The notes under the pieces: generated by a model
Told to the model about the DNA's origin: nothing
The model's input: only the letters and a program-made list of their open reading frames with translations
Database searches by the model: none
Translations under genes and position numbers: made by a program
In this document: positions 18,937-32,321 of the stretch, one piece after another
Layout of the letters: every line of letters begins with the position of its first letter
How positions within the stretch are numbered: position 1 is the stretch's first letter
NCBI GenBank assembly: GCA_963565915.1
Contig: OY751494.1
Span: 1,984,001 to 2,048,000 of the forward strand
Length of the DNA stretch: 64,000 nt
Reading direction: 5' to 3'
Source: Entoloma clypeatum
Taxonomy: Eukaryota; Basidiomycota; Agaricomycetes; Agaricales; Entolomataceae

Positions 18937-21900
18937 TCAGGGGCGCCAGACCAGTCCCAAGGATTTGCAATGTTTCTCATGTAATGCTGGGGGTAATGCC
19001 TTGGTGAATATATCAGTGACCATGTCGTTGGTAGATATCCATGACGTCCCAAAGGTACCAGACGTGACGAGGTTCCAAAGGAAATGGTGTCGGATGTCGA
19101 TGTGTTTTGTTCTGTTGTTGATAGCATCTGACTCGGCGAGGTGTAAAGCACTTTGATTGTCGCATAAGATGGGAAATGGATGGGGAATGGGTAATTGTGT
19201 CGCCTCGAGGAACAAGCGGATCACCATCGCCGCCCAAAAGCACCATCCTAGTGAAAGATATTCCACTTCTGTGGATGACAGCGCAACGGTCTTCTGTCTA
19301 CTCGCTGAATAGTCAACGAGAGCCCCATAGAGAAAGATTGCGTGACCAGAAATGCTACGGCGATCTGTAGAGTCAGATGCCCAATCAGCGTCCGAGAAGC
19401 CACAGTCCCTTGGAAGGAAAGGTGAGTCCGGTGGTCCAACCGGTTGTTGATCGAAATTGAATTCGAGCGCGTAATCGAGTGTACCTCAAAGGTAGCATAA
19501 AACACCTTTGGCCACCAGCATGTGGGTGTGGGTGGGATTGGAGTTGAATTGTCCAAGTGCAGACGCAGCGTAGGATATGTCGGGGCAAGTGCAAATGGCA
19601 AGGTACAGGAGGGACCTGACTAGCCGTTGTAAGCTGACTTTCAGCTCACTATCAGGGATGTCTGGTAGGGCGTTAGGTGGTGCTGGTGGTAAGGCATGGA
19701 GGGGGTGGCGTAGGGGCACCGGGGAGACGTGCACATTCATGAGGTTGTTCGCGGTGAGTAGATCAACGATGAAAGGTCATTGCGAAAGCCAAAGTTTCCG
19801 CGCATTGAGGTCGCGCATGATCCGAATACCTAGGTAGAGGGACACAGGCCCTTGGTCGATCACCTCTATATGTTCGTTCATCCGCTGTATCACCCAGTTA
19901 TGCAATTCGAGCGAGTTAGTTGCAACCAGACCATCGTCAACATGGACCGGCATGATTATGGTGAGGTCTTCACCAGTGGTGGGCATGGGTATCAACGGGT
20001 GCGGTGGTTTCGTGTAATGTGCAACGAAGACAGCCTGATCTATTTCACATGGAACGAAGCCAAGTTCTTCAAGGATAGCCCAAAGTAGGAGGTAGAACTC
20101 TCGAGACGATTGGCGTAGTCCATAAACCACACACTTCACCAACATGCAATTGTGCTCCGGTCCAGTGCCGGGAAGAGGGAAGCCCGGTATGACCTTGCAA
20201 TAGATGATGTGCGACAGTGGTGCATTCAGGAAGGCGGTTTTCATGTTGTAAGTGAGTATAAACCATCCTTTGCTCGTGGCAAACGCTAGAACAATCCTAA
20301 GGCTGCTCAAGCGAGTGACCGGTGCATACGTCCTCCCGTAATCCTCTAGTCCCTGGAGGAATCCCAATGCCACTAGGCGTGCTTTCTCCTTGCCGACTAT
20401 GATCGAACCGTCGGGATGGTACTTGTAAGTGTAACACCACCATACGCCAATGGCCTTGCGGCCTGCAGGGAGGGTCACCGGCTCAAATACCTCACGCTCG
20501 ATCAGGCTATTGAATTCACGGTGCATCGCCGAATCCCAAGTAGCCGAGTCTGGGCGGGCAAGTGCCTCTCGAGAGTTGTCTGAAGGTTTCAAGAGATCGA
20601 AGGTGCATGGAAAGCGCGTGGAGTCTGGGAATGAAGCATAACACTTCTGCTCCAGGATGGCCAAAAGTTCATAGGCATATGTATCATCATGGATGTCGGA
20701 TGATGGAGGTGTGGAGGCTAGAAGGGCTAGGAAGTCGTCATGCGCAGTAGTGGGTTTGGAGGTTCGATGAGCATCATGTTCCTGTATAGTCTCAGGAATA
20801 GAGGGAGGAGCGATACGGACACCAGTCGGCCGTGGGGATGAGAAAGTTGGCACTTTCGGTGGGGGGTTGTAGACCAACGGCAAACGTCGCAACTTACCTC
20901 GGTCATTCTCATCAAAGATCACATCTCTAGAGAAATGATAGGCACCATCTTCTGTCGCCCTGACATGCCAACCAATTCAGTTCTCCTCGTAACCTAGGAA
21001 TATCGCCTTGAAACATTGTGGACTACCTGGGGTACGTTTCTCTGGGGGTACAAATTCCCAACACCTGCACCCCCATGTGTGCAGGTGGAAGAGATCTGGT
21101 TTGCTACCTCTGTAGAGTTCATGCGGGGTAACGTCAGGCAGTAAGGCCTTGGATGGGAGTCGATTGCAAAGATATTGGATGGTGGTGACAGCATCCATGT
21201 AGAAGGTATCCGGTAGGCCGGAATCGGCTAGGAGTGCCTGGGCACCGTCGGTGAGCGTGCGTATGAAGCGTTCTGCCGAACTGTTCTGAGCATGTGCATA
21301 AGGGACTGTCTGTTGGACCGAAATTCCCTTTTTGCTGAAATGATTCCCCAGTAGGCCCTTGATAAATTCCAAGGCACCATCACAACAGATGGACTTGACT
21401 AATGAACCTGTCTGACGTTCCACCGTGGACTCAACAAGGAGGTACTTGTCGTAAGTCTGGCTCTTCTTGGATAGTGGGTATGTAAACCCAAAATGCGTGT
21501 AAGAGTCCAGAATGCTGACAAAGTATTGCTGGCCGGTGAACGTGTTGGGAAAGGACCACAGATATCCATATGCAGGAGATCACCTGGGTGTGCCGCGCAT
21601 CTGTTGTGCATAACGAATGGTTGTTGTGGGCACTTCCCGATGATGCAAGAAATGCACCGATTATGTTCGCTAGGCCCAGTGAATGTAATACCCTTGACAA
21701 GACTCTTCGTGAGTACCTCCCACGTAGTATCCGCATTTGCGTGGCCCAAACGCCGGTGCCAAAGATGGAACATCTCCGCAACTGGGATGAAGGTGGTCTC
21801 GTCAGGGTTGGGTATCGTGGGGGCTACCAACGCTACCGGTTTCAGTGGGAGTAGGAAATCGCAAGCTAAGAACGAAAGTCGATGGAGGAAGGTGGCACAC

Positions 21901-23709
21901 AGAGGGACTAGTTCCCCAGATGGTAAGGAAAAGTCAATGGTGGTTCCGCTCGGAAGGAACTGGACATGTATCCCTTTCTCCTGGAAGCTCCCGATGGAGA
22001 GGAGGTTGATAGGGACATCCGGAGTGTGTAAGCAGTCCGTTAGCACAATTGTAACCTTCCTGCCTCCCAGCGTTGCCCGGAAGCGCACTTCACCACAAGC
22101 CAACGTGTTCAGAACACCACAATTTGCAGTTCCGACTGGTGTTGCTTGTTCCGGATGGTACGTCCAGAAGAGGCTCCTGTCGCGGAATATATGTGAAGAG
22201 GCCGCCGAATCCAAGACGGAGTTGTACTGGTCCTTGATCGTCAGGAAGGCGATTGGACTCAGTGCATGCTTGAGGTCGAGAAACGGGGCTGCCATGAACA
22301 TGGTATTAGGTGGCAGGATCGGTTCACGCGTGGGGTAGTAGACAACGATATCGGATTCAGGGGAAGGAGGTACAATATGGTGGTCTACTGTGGCTTCGGT
22401 AACTGTTGTAGGGGTAACATCTGGTAGATGAGGCTCTTCAGGTGTAGGAGAAGTAGGTAACTCAAGGTCCATCACAACATTGGCATGTTCTCGTCTCCGG
22501 CCTAGACTTAGGCCCTTGATATTGTTCAGGTTGCCTCCATTCGGAGCGATACAATGTTCGTGTAAGTGGCCTACAGCGCCGCATGTTGAGCAGACCATAT
22601 TGCGGTTTCGTGGAACCGGGTCTGTGGCCGCAGTCACAGTCGGCGTGATGGAGGTGTTGGGGACAGCCGGGATATTCGCGGTGGTGGTAGGACAGGTAGT
22701 GCATCGGGATTGATGAGGATCAGGGTGTAGATGGTTGTTGCGTATATTGATAGCTAGTACCTTCGTAGCTAGGGATTCAATGTGGTGATAGACTGGTGGC
22801 CGCATATCGAAACCGTCATAGACAAGTTTACGGACTTCACGATAAGATTCGTCTTGCGGAAGATTGTCGACGAAATGACAAGTAAGGTCAAAGTCCGTGA
22901 AGTCCCATGGCATTCCCTGGAGTCGTTGGAGGGTCGCTTGCCACGCTTCAATGAACTGTACGATCGAATCACCCCCTGTGCCACACCTGAAGCATACAAT
23001 CTTGTCCTTGATTACCCCCGCTCCTGCGGCATCTCCACCACCATAACTCCTGGTTAGAGCAGTATATACATCACGCACCATAGACATCACATTGCCCAGC
23101 ATATCACGTCGAGGTGGTACCATCGACGCAGGGCCTTGTTCCAGTCGGCCAATGATGATGTGTCGAACAATCCCATCAGACCTCCACCAGTCCTTGTAGT
23201 CATCGATTTCAGCCCTGGTTGAATGACGGTTGAATTCTGGAGGATAGGTCAGCTCTGAAAGCAGCTCGTGCAGTTCATCGTTGGTTGATATGTGGGGGTA
23301 AAGGCCCAAGTTGTCCACCATATTGATCATAGCCGTGTACCACCGAGGCCAATCGCTAGCGGTGGAAAGAAGAGGGATACATGAAAGGTCTGGTAACGTA
23401 ACTTTGAATGTAGAGGATTGGAAATTTCTAGGTATTGGAGCCGGAGCAATAGGTACTGTACATAAAGGCGAAGGTGGAGGACGAAATGGTGATCTGAGGG
23501 GAGGGGGGTTCGCTGGTTGTCGTGAATGATGCAGAAGTTGGGATGCAGACGGTGGTATGCGGGGTGACGCGCGTCACCGCGCGGTGAGGAGATGGATGAA
23601 CTACCAGATCATAAAATGTAGGTATATGCGTGGGGAAATTGGCAGTATGCGTTGTATGTACTAGTGGGACATGAGGAGGCGATAGCTTGGAAGTGGTAGC
23701 ATGTGGAAA
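18937..23709 (-). pseudogene. Broken gag-pol of copia D (main part)
   Basis: Gag region with zinc knuckle CSTCGAVGHLHEHC (about 22590), protease VLDSAASSH (about 22225), pre-integrase domain (WHRRLGH...C..C), integrase core split by a frameshift near 21420 (LLHMDICGPF; SICCDGALEF), RT (PVHVDDGLV, about 19945) and RNase H (FSDADWASD; TVALSSTEVEY). Premature TGA at 20977-20979, 19777-19779 and 19486-19488 all look like former CGA. A further frameshift lies near 23490. Ends ...LGLVWRP at 18937. Confidence 0.85.
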
Positions 23710-23929
23710 TAGTGTTTGAGGGTTCGGTTCGGTTCGGTTTTTTGCCTCCGAGAGGGATGGACCGAGACTGAGACTGGTCTTTCAATACCACAAAAACGTA
23801 AAAAACCGGACCGGACCATACAGGACCGGTCCATCGCACCCACAGAGGGTGGACCGAACCGGTCTGCACCGGTCTGAACCGGTTTTGTATTATATATTGT
23901 GTCTAAATATATACACGCTGTATGTAATG

Positions 23930-24484
23930 TCAGTGGGCATGAGTGGGAGGGTGTTGCGCGCGAGAAGGGGCCGTTTGGCTCGAAGAAAGGGCATTGCGCA
24001 CGAGTTGGAGGGTGTTAGGCATGAAAGGGGGGGGCTGTTGGGCACGGGTCGCGGCAGCTGGGCACAAGAGGGGGCCGTAGGGCTTGAAGGAAACATGTCG
24101 CGATGAAAGGGTGTCGTTGGGGGCAAGAGAGGGCCGTGGGGCGCGAGAAGGTGCTGTTGGGCGTCAGAGAGGGCCGTTGGGCGCTAGTAAGAGCAGGACG
24201 CCGTGGGGCGTGAGTGGGAGGCTGTTGGGTGCTAGAGGGAGCCATTGGGCATGTTGGGCACGAGTGGACGTCGTTGGAGCCGTTCGAGGGTGTTGGGCGT
24301 GAGTCGCAGTCATTGGGCGCGAGTGGGAGGCCGTTGGGCGTTAGAGGGAGCCGTTGGGCATGTTGGGCACGAGTGGACGTCGTTGGAGCCGTTCGAGGGT
24401 GTTGGGCGTGAGTCGCGGTCGTTGGGCGCGAGTGGACGCCGTTGGGCGTTAGAGGGAGCCGTTGGGCACGTTGGGCATGAGTGG
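23930..24484 (+). repeat. 20-bp minisatellite array M6 in N3
   Basis: GCCGTTGGGCG-type units. A 109-bp higher-order copy is visible: the segment starting at 24251 recurs at 24360. Confidence 0.85.
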
Positions 24485-25455
24485 ATTATATGTAAATCTA
24501 CTCAGACCATTCAAATCAAGCCCAAGGACTTAATAAGGTGAATAGAAGCAAAATAGGTCGAAAATTTGACCAAAAAATTTTGTTTCAGCTTTGTTTTCTC
24601 CTCATTCAGGGGACCTCACAGCACATCTGTTTTTCAAATTTGGTGCACTCATTATGGAGATATAACACTTTTACTGAAATATGCACATTTCATCATTTCT
24701 ATCTTATCTAGAGATCTAAAAATTATACAAGGTGTTTCAGAAGGTGAATACATATATATTGATGAGTTCTATCATGTTAAACTATTATTAGATCATGAGG
24801 AAGGCACCATGCGCGCCTGCACGATGCATTTGCACGGTGTTTACTGTTGTTTGGTGTAAAGTGTCACATCGCTATATGCTCAAATCCGTGGCAAAAATTC
24901 ATAAAATAAATACATATTTATTGACATATGATACTCTGGTACATAATTGATATAGTCTGTAAGCTTACTTCCTCCTGTGTAGCCATATTAAGGAGAAATG
25001 CGATGTTTTTTGAGTTTGTTTACATATATTTGACACATTTGATGCGCACGTGTCGCGCATCATCCAACGTCGAATCAACACATCCACCCATTGCTCGCTC
25101 TGCAATGAGAGGCACACAGATACAACAAAAATAGCACTGTAAACACAGATACAACAAAATAACACTGTAATCATATGTTTTAGCTATGTTTTCACCATGT
25201 TTCACTCAATTCTTAACCTTTGTGACTCTGAGCAAGAGTTTATATACAAGCTAGAAATGTATTCCACTCAGTTGTAGCTTCAAAACAAGCCTTGGACCGA
25301 TGAAATTGGACTATAAATATCTAGAATATTATGCAGATTACTGAAAAATCTCCAAAAATTGTAGAATATTAGGGGGGGGGGGTTGGAGGTGTATCCCAAA
25401 GGGCAAAAAGACCGGTCTTTTTGCGGTCTAAGTCAAAAAAAAAATCTAGACTGAA
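24485..25455. other. Non-coding interior and end of N3 left arm
   Basis: AT-rich, no supported gene. 24495-25070 is the region shared with N4. 25370-25455 has a G9 run, an AGACCGGTCTTTTT hairpin and the CTGAA target (25451-25455) of Gypsy A. Confidence 0.7.
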
Positions 25456-25997
25456 TGTCATAACCATACGATTCACATCTGACTTATCCGACGACTCCGA
25501 CGATTCATCCGCTCCGACATCCGCTCCAACAACATTCTATTTATATTGATTATACTTCTACTACGTAACATCTCAACCATACTTACAAGTAGACATATGT
25601 TGTTCACTTTTCATTTGCTACTCTCCGTACTCCGAATGTTCCGATGGTCAACTCCGATATCTGCACATCACTTATAGTAATACTGATCATTCTAGTCTAC
25701 TATAAATAGTGTACAAACCTGTCGTAGAACCTCAGTTCAAATATCATACGTTACACCTCATTCGCATCCATCTCTACTTGCTTTTGAGCATTCTCTCCGT
25801 CACCTCCGTTCATCCGCTCATCCGCTCATCCGACATCCACCAATCCAAAATCGAGGACCACGTCAAAGAGTGGGGCGCAATGCACAAGTTGAAGCCAGGT
25901 CCTTTCTGCCAACGTCACACTTATCGCATCCACTCCTCTGCTACTCTGCTCCGACTCATCCGACGTTTTCTGACGTTGAGAAAAACGCTACGTGACA
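25456..25997 (+). repeat. 5' LTR of A
   Basis: TGTCATAACC...CTACGTGACA, 542 bp, rich in TCCG (TCCGA about nine times by eye). Confidence 0.9.
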
Positions 25998-26011
25998 GTA
26001 TATTTGAACTA
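25701..26011 (+). promoter_or_regulatory. A core promoter and self-priming pair
   Basis: TATAAATA (25701-25708); predicted +1 at CAGTTCAAATAT (25733-25744); complementary ATATTTGAACTA at 26000-26011, two bases after the 5' LTR (11 of 12 positions pair). Relative to G2p two transcript positions differ and the complementary site differs at the matching positions, i.e. co-variation. Confidence 0.8.
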
Positions 26012-26048
26012 CCACCATTCTTTGATTTACCCAACAACCTCTACCCAC

Positions 26049-27317
26049 ATGTCTCAAACTCATAATACAGTTTGAACAACTAGGACTGCTCGTGCAGCAG
26101 CAGAACGTTCATCATCCACACCACGCTCTGCTTTTCTTTGAGGAACACGCAATGTAACCATTACCCCTTGAGGAGCCACAACATCATCATCCGCTCCTAC
26201 CCCCGGACCATCTGTTCCTCCGCCTTCTTCTGACTCTCAGCTCCCACCACTTCCCGCCAGTCCTCCACTAAACCCACCAACAGAACCCTCCGCACCTCTA
26301 AATTCTGGCTTATTCGGCGGACCTCCAGGAGGATCTCCTCCTCCTTCCGACGGTAGTTTACATGGAGATTTGGATGACTCCGATTCCAATCCAGATCAGG
26401 AACCCAATCTAGCTAAAGCTATTCTGCTCATGACCAAAGAGTTGAAACATTGTGACACAAAGAAGAAAAAGTCGTATGCCAACGAACCGGATACCTTCGA
26501 CGGATCTGATCTGCACAAATATTACAATGCAAACTTTACTTCTCCGACAACGACAACTTCGACTCAGAACATTCCAAAGTCAACTTTGCCCATGTCTTAC
26601 TTCCGAGGCACAGCACTCGAATTTTTTGAACCCTTCATTCTTGACAATGATGAACCCAATTGGCGGGGTTCTTTCCCCGAGTTCGTCCGACTTCTCCGCT
26701 CCGAGTTTGGTACCATTGACCCTCAGGGCGAAGCCGAAGAACAGTTGGACAACCTATGGATGAAGAAAAATCAAAAGATATTGAAGTACAACGTTGAATT
26801 CCAATGTCTTGCTACCAAGACTGACTGGGATGAAAACTCCCTCCGACACCGCTACTACATCGGACTTCCAGATCGGATCAAGGACATCCTCTCCCAACAA
26901 CCCAAGATCAAGTCTTTACCAGACCTACGATCCGCGGCTCATACTATTGACGCTCGCTACTGGGAACGTCAACGAGAGAAATCCAGAACTGATAAACCCA
27001 CTCTCAAGTCCGACAAGAAACAATCCGCTCTGAACCAATCCACTGCACAAACATCATCAACCAAACCATCCGCTTCTGCTTCCACATCCGCTCCGAAACC
27101 CGACCTCTCCAGTAAATTAAGCAAAGACAGCAAACTGACGTATCAAGAACGCAAACGTCGTTTCAATAATAACCTTTGCTTATTCTGCGGTAGCGTCGGA
27201 CACGCTGTCAAGGACTGTCCCAAGTCCACCTCCTCCGCTTCCAAGGCTAAAGGGAAAGCCGCCCAAGTTGGCACTCAAGCCAAGGAAAAAGGTAAGGAGA
27301 TTGAGTCAAAAAAATAG
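26049..27317 (+). pseudogene. gag: Broken gag of A
   Basis: ATG 26049 to TAG 27315-27317. Three premature TGA (26073, 26139, 26169) sit where CGA would be expected. A compensated frameshift affects about 26520-26585 (the readable neighbour frame gives CKLYFSDNDNFDSEHSK). Capsid-type gag domain (FRGTALEFFEPF; YNVEFQCLATKTDW), a Ser/Pro/Lys-rich linker and one zinc knuckle CLFCGSVGHAVKDC. Confidence 0.85.
27308..27317 (+). promoter_or_regulatory. gag/pol -1 frameshift site of A
   Basis: Slippery heptamer A AAA AAA in the gag frame, directly followed by the UAG gag stop. The downstream pol frame is exactly -1. The same heptamer and stop occur in G2p. Confidence 0.75.
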
Positions 27318-30300
27318 GCAGTGGTCCTCATGAAGCATGGTCTGAGGACTGCGTTGACTCTCTCCGTGCCTCCGCTCCCATCCGACTTAACGCGTCCGCT
27401 CTCTCCGATCCGAACTCTTTACATATCAATATCTCATCTTCTTTTTTCTCTTCAGATCCTGTCCCAGCACTTATTGATTCAGGATCTACCCACTGTTTTA
27501 TTGACAATAACTTTTTCTCTGCTTATGATCTTCCGACCTCCGCTATTCCGCCTTTAGAACTAAAGCTTTTCGATGGTTCTTCTAACACGTTTATCACTCA
27601 AGTTGTAACAATACCTATATGTTTTCCTTCAGGTGAATCTTTTGAACAGGATTTTTATGTTACTCCGCTCGACTCCGCTTCTTCCGTGGTTCTTGGATAC
27701 AACTGGCTCACCCGCCACAATCCTATGATTGACTGGGTATTGGGCAGTATCACTTTCCATCCACAGATGCAAAAAGAGCTGTTTCCGACATCGACGTTGA
27801 CCTCCTCCCAAGGTAAAACAGCTACGCTTCCTCCTCCAGAACCTCCGATCGTACCTCCGCATATTTCACTCATTAACGCAGCCACATTTATGAGGGCATG
27901 CAAATTGCCTGGTACACAATCCTTTCGACTTCACCTTTCGACTCCCTCCGTTTCTGCTCACTCCACATCCGCTTCCGACACCCCCGACTTGACAAACGTA
28001 CCCGAGGAATACCACGACTATGCTGACGTCTTCAGTAAAGGAAAAGCAGACACTCTTCCACCACACCGTCCCTACGACCTCAAGATTGAACTTGAAGAGG
28101 GCTCCGCTCCTCCGTTTGGTCCGATCTACTCCCTTTCACAAACTGAACTCAATGCCCTCTGTGAATTCATTGACAAACACCTCACCATTGGATTCATCCG
28201 ACCCTCTTCCTCTCCGCACGGTGCTCCCATCCTTTTCGTTCGTAAAAAGGATGGCTCCCTTCGTCTTTGCGTCAATTTCCATGGTCTTAACAAAATCTCA
28301 AAGAAGGACCGATATCCGCTTCCGCTCATATCCGACCTTCTCCAGACCGCTGGAAAAGCCAGTGTTTATACGGCCCTCGACCTCCAACACGCCTATCACC
28401 TCGTCCGCATAGCGGAAGGAGATGAATGGAAAACCGCCTTCCGCACGCACTACAGGTCTTTTGAATGGCTTGTCATGCCATTTGGACTCACCAACTCCCC
28501 AGCCATTTTCCAACGCTTCATGAACGACATCTTCCACGACCTGCTCGATAAGTATGTTACCATATATCTTGACGACATCCTCATCTACTCCAACTCTCCC
28601 TCCGAGCATTGGAAGCATGTCCGCGAAGTCCTCCGACACCTCCGACAACATGGTTTATACGCGCACGCAGACAAATGCGAGTTTTCTACAGACACTGTTG
28701 AATACCTTGGCTTTATCCTCTCTCCGACAGGCCTCCGCATGTCGGATAAGAAAGTCAAAATTATTCAAGATTGGCCTGAGCCAAGGAAGGTCAAAGATAT
28801 TCAATCTTTCCTAGGTTTTGCCAATTTTTATCGTCGATTCATTCCTTACTACTCCAAAATCACCGTTCCGCTCACTCGACTCACCCGCAAAAACACACAA
28901 TGACACTTCTCCGACTCCACTCGCGAATCTTTCAAAACTTTGAAGAAAGCCTTTACCACGGCACCTGTTCTTACGCATTGGATTCCTGACAGCCCTATTA
29001 TCGTCGAAACCGATGCCTCCGACTACGCTTTGGGTGCGATCCTCTCCATCCACACTGACAACAACCAAATCCATCCGGTTGCTTTCCACTCCCGCACCTT
29101 TACACCTCCCGAGTTAAACTATGACACCCATGACAAAGAACTATTAGCGATCCACGATGCATTCAAGGTTTGGCGTCACTACCTTGAAGGCTCCGCTGCT
29201 CCGATCGATGTCATAACAGACCACAAAAATCTTGAGTACTTTTCTACTACCAAGATTTTATCACATCGACAAGCTCGTTGGTCCGAATACCTCTGCCAGT
29301 TCAATCTCGTCATCCGCTTCCGCCCTGGCCATTTAGGTACGAAGCCCAATCTTTTAAGTAGACGATGGGACGTCTACCCTAAAGAGGGAAATAGCGACTA
29401 TTCGTCCGTCAACCCAAGCAACTTCAAACCCATCTTCACACAAGAACAGCTCACCACTTCACTTCGTGCAACAGAGTTATATACACCCGTCCTCCATGCC
29501 ACAATCATCATGGATACGGATCAGCTCTGCTCCGATATCCTCTCCGCTCTTCCGACCGATCCCATTTACACCTCTTTCCTCAACAATCCTAATCCATGCT
29601 GGATCATGAATGAAGCAGGTTATCTACTCCACAATGGACGTATCTACGTTCCCGACTCATCCGACCTCCGTCTCCACATCCTCCACAATAAGCACGACCA
29701 TATCCTCGCTGGACACCCTGGTCAGAATAAGACTATTAGTCTTATCCAACGAGAATAGACTTGGCCTGGAATGTGCGACTTCGTCAAAAAGTATTGCAAG
29801 TCATGTACCACTTGTATGCACGCCAAACCCCAACATCATAAACCCTACGGTCTGCTTAAACAACTCCCTATTCCTGAACGTCCCTGGCATTCTATTTCCA
29901 TGGATTTCATTGAACCCCTTCTGACATCCGCTGGCTCCGATGCGATTCTGGTCATTGTAGACCGCCTCACTAAACAAGGCATCTTCATCCCTACCACCAT
30001 TAATTGCACATCCGAAGACCTAGCAAACCTTTTTGTGCTTCACGTCTTTTCCAAGCACAGAGTTCCGCAAAATGTCACATCCGATCACGGACCTGAATTC
30101 GTCTCCCGCTTTTTCCGCTCTCTTGCAAAAGCCCTCGACATGAGACTTCACTTCACTTCTGGATATCACCCTGAAGGCGATGGTCAAACCGAACGCACCA
30201 ACCAGACACTCGAACAATACCTCCGCATTTTCTGCAACTACCAGCAAGACAACTGGTCCACTTTGCTTCCGCTTGCAGAGTTCACTTACAACAACACTCC

Positions 30301-30979
30301 GAGTGCCACTACTGGTGTATCACCATTCTTCGCCAACAAAGGTTATCATCCCGACATTACACTCCATCTGGAACGTGATCTAGCATCCGATAAAGCTCGA
30401 CAATACATCATCGACTTAGATGAATTACATCAAGAACTAAAGACTGCTGTCGCAGAGGCACAACAACGTTATCAAGGCCCTGCGGACATCCGACGTTCTC
30501 CGCCTCCTCCGCTCCGCGTCGGACAAGAAGTCTTTGTTAAAGCCAAGTTCTTCTGCACCACACGACCCACCCAAAAGTTATCTGACAAATATGCTGGCCC
30601 ATTTGAAATCATAGCCCAACCCGGCACGCACTCCTTTACACTCTGTCTACCCGACACTATGCGTGCTATACACCCCGTCTTCCACATATCCATGCTCGAA
30701 CCAGCAACTCCTAACGAGATTCCAAATCGGATACAATCTCCTCCGCCTCCACTCAAGATCGAAGGAGAAACCGAATACGAAATTGCAGAAATCATCGACT
30801 CAAAGATCGATAAAAGACGATGATGCAAACTCCTTTACCTCGTCCGCTGGTTAGGTTATGAAGACACCAGTGAAGAGTTTTCTTGGTTACCCGCATCTGA
30901 GCTTGAACACGCAGCGGATACGGTAGCGGACTTCCACTCCGCTCAACCAACTAAGCCAGGCCCCTTATTGCGCTTGTAA
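27311..30979 (+). pseudogene. pol: Broken pol of A
   Basis: In the -1 frame: aspartic protease (LIDSGSTHCF, about 27472), RT (YPLPLISDLL; YLDDILIYS about 28570), RNase H (ETDASDYALGAIL; TDHKNLEYF), integrase zinc region (H...H; CKSCTTC), core (SMDFIE; SDHGPEFVSRFF; TERTNQTLEQYL), then a chromodomain (EYEIAEIIDSK...LVRWLGYED). Stops: TGA 28901-28903 (from TGG by comparison with G2), TAG 29756-29758 (from Tyr) and TGA 30821-30823 (from CGA). Otherwise open. Confidence 0.88.
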
Positions 30980-31149
30980 CAAGAAGAAAAGAAAATCTAT
31001 TAATATTTTATACTAACAAAAAAACTACTTTCGCTGTTTTTTGTTAGATACCCCCTCCGTCTCCTTGTTCCACTCCAATCCGGATTCCTCTTCCACTTCC
31101 TCCATCCGCTTCCGCTTCTTCGTTTCTTCTTCTTGTTCTTCTTCTTCTT

Positions 31150-32015
31150 CTACCTCCTTTGCCAACTCCTCCAATACCTATCATACTCCTCCGCATCCTC
31201 ATCCTCGTCGGATCCCTCCTCCGAAGCCTCAGAATCCTCCCTCCATGCGATAACCGTCAAAAGCTCCTTGATCTCCCGCAGTTCCTTCAACTCCGCCTTT
31301 ATCAGCCGCATCATGCTCCTAAGCCCTCTCACCACCTCCGTGCCTATGACCACCTCCGGCGGACCAAACCCCTCCGGCATGAACTCCGGCTCCTCCGACG
31401 CTGCGGCTATCCGTGATCCCTCCACGGTCCCCTCTCCCTTGGACGATCCCGCCTTCGCGTTCTTCGTCGCACCACCTGCCACCTTAGCCTTTCCGACCCT
31501 CACCGCCTTGGTCATCCTCCACTTCACCTCCGACTCCGCTTCTGCTCCCGTTCTGCAGCTTCGTTTTAAATGCTGGCACCACCAGCACGACAAAGCATTG
31601 TCATTTCTAAAGAACAAGTTAATAACGAAGCGTATAAAGAAATAGAAAAAACTCACTCCGATGGCCAAAAACACAAGTCCCCCGCTTTCAAGCAGGAGGT
31701 GCAATCCTCCTTCCCCTGCTCATAACTCGCAGGCATATCCTTGAAAACCCCCTGCAGCTGGACCTTCTTCACCTCTGCATTTGCCGCATCCGCATCTGCA
31801 TCCGCACCCGCAACCGGCTCCTTCGCCTTCGCTTTCTCTGCTTTCCTCTCTGCTCGTCTCTGCTCTTTCACCGCCCTTTTCACCTCCGCGCGCTCTGCAT
31901 CTTCCTTCGCGCGCTCCTCTGCCTCCTGCAGCTTCCTCTCCAACTCCTCGGTGACCTTCTTCTGGCGCTCCCTTTCAGCACGGAGAGTGGCGAGGGGTGA
32001 GTCCTCAGCGGACAT
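31150..32015 (-). CDS. Antisense coiled-coil Zn2Cys6 protein of A
   Basis: Exons 32015-31657 and 31606-31150; intron 31607-31656 (50 bp, GTGAGT...TTTAG, phase 2); 271 aa. Residues about 10-75 form a charged coiled coil (ERERQKKVTEELERKLQEAE). The cluster is C-x2-C-x6-C-x11-C-x2-C-x6-C with the intron between its halves, inside the GAL4-type consensus. A Lys/Ala-rich basic stretch, a Leu-rich helix (IKAELKELREIKELL) and an acidic C-terminus follow. The gene converges with pol, leaving 170 bp between the two stops, and its start is 131 bp from the 3' LTR. No premature stop although gag-pol of the same element has at least six. Function unknown; DNA binding inferred. Confidence 0.78.
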
Positions 32016-32146
32016 AACGGATAGGCAACGGGATAGATGTTGTGGTTGGGTGACAAGAGAGAAAAATCATGCGCAAAGCTTTTCAACCAATGGTCACTTG
32101 GATTACCTCATCTGGGCCTCAGGGTTCGGCCCTAAGAGGGAAATAC

Positions 32147-32321
32147 TGTCATAACCATACGATTCACATCCGACTTATCCGACGACTCCAACAATTCATC
32201 CGCTCCAACATCCGCTCCAACAACATTCTATTTATATTGATTATACTTCTACTACGTAACATCTCAACCATACTTACAAGTAGACATATGTTGTTCACTT
32301 TTCATTTGCTACTCTCCGTAC
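32147..32321 (+). repeat. 3' LTR of A, left part
   Basis: Starts TGTCATAACC after the polypurine tract and is broken at CGTAC by element G2m. The right part is 39088-39454. Confidence 0.9.

Noticed and set aside
27321..27557. Short frame directly after gag of A
   Set aside because: It is in the gag frame past the stop; the -1 frame there gives the conserved protease sequence instead.
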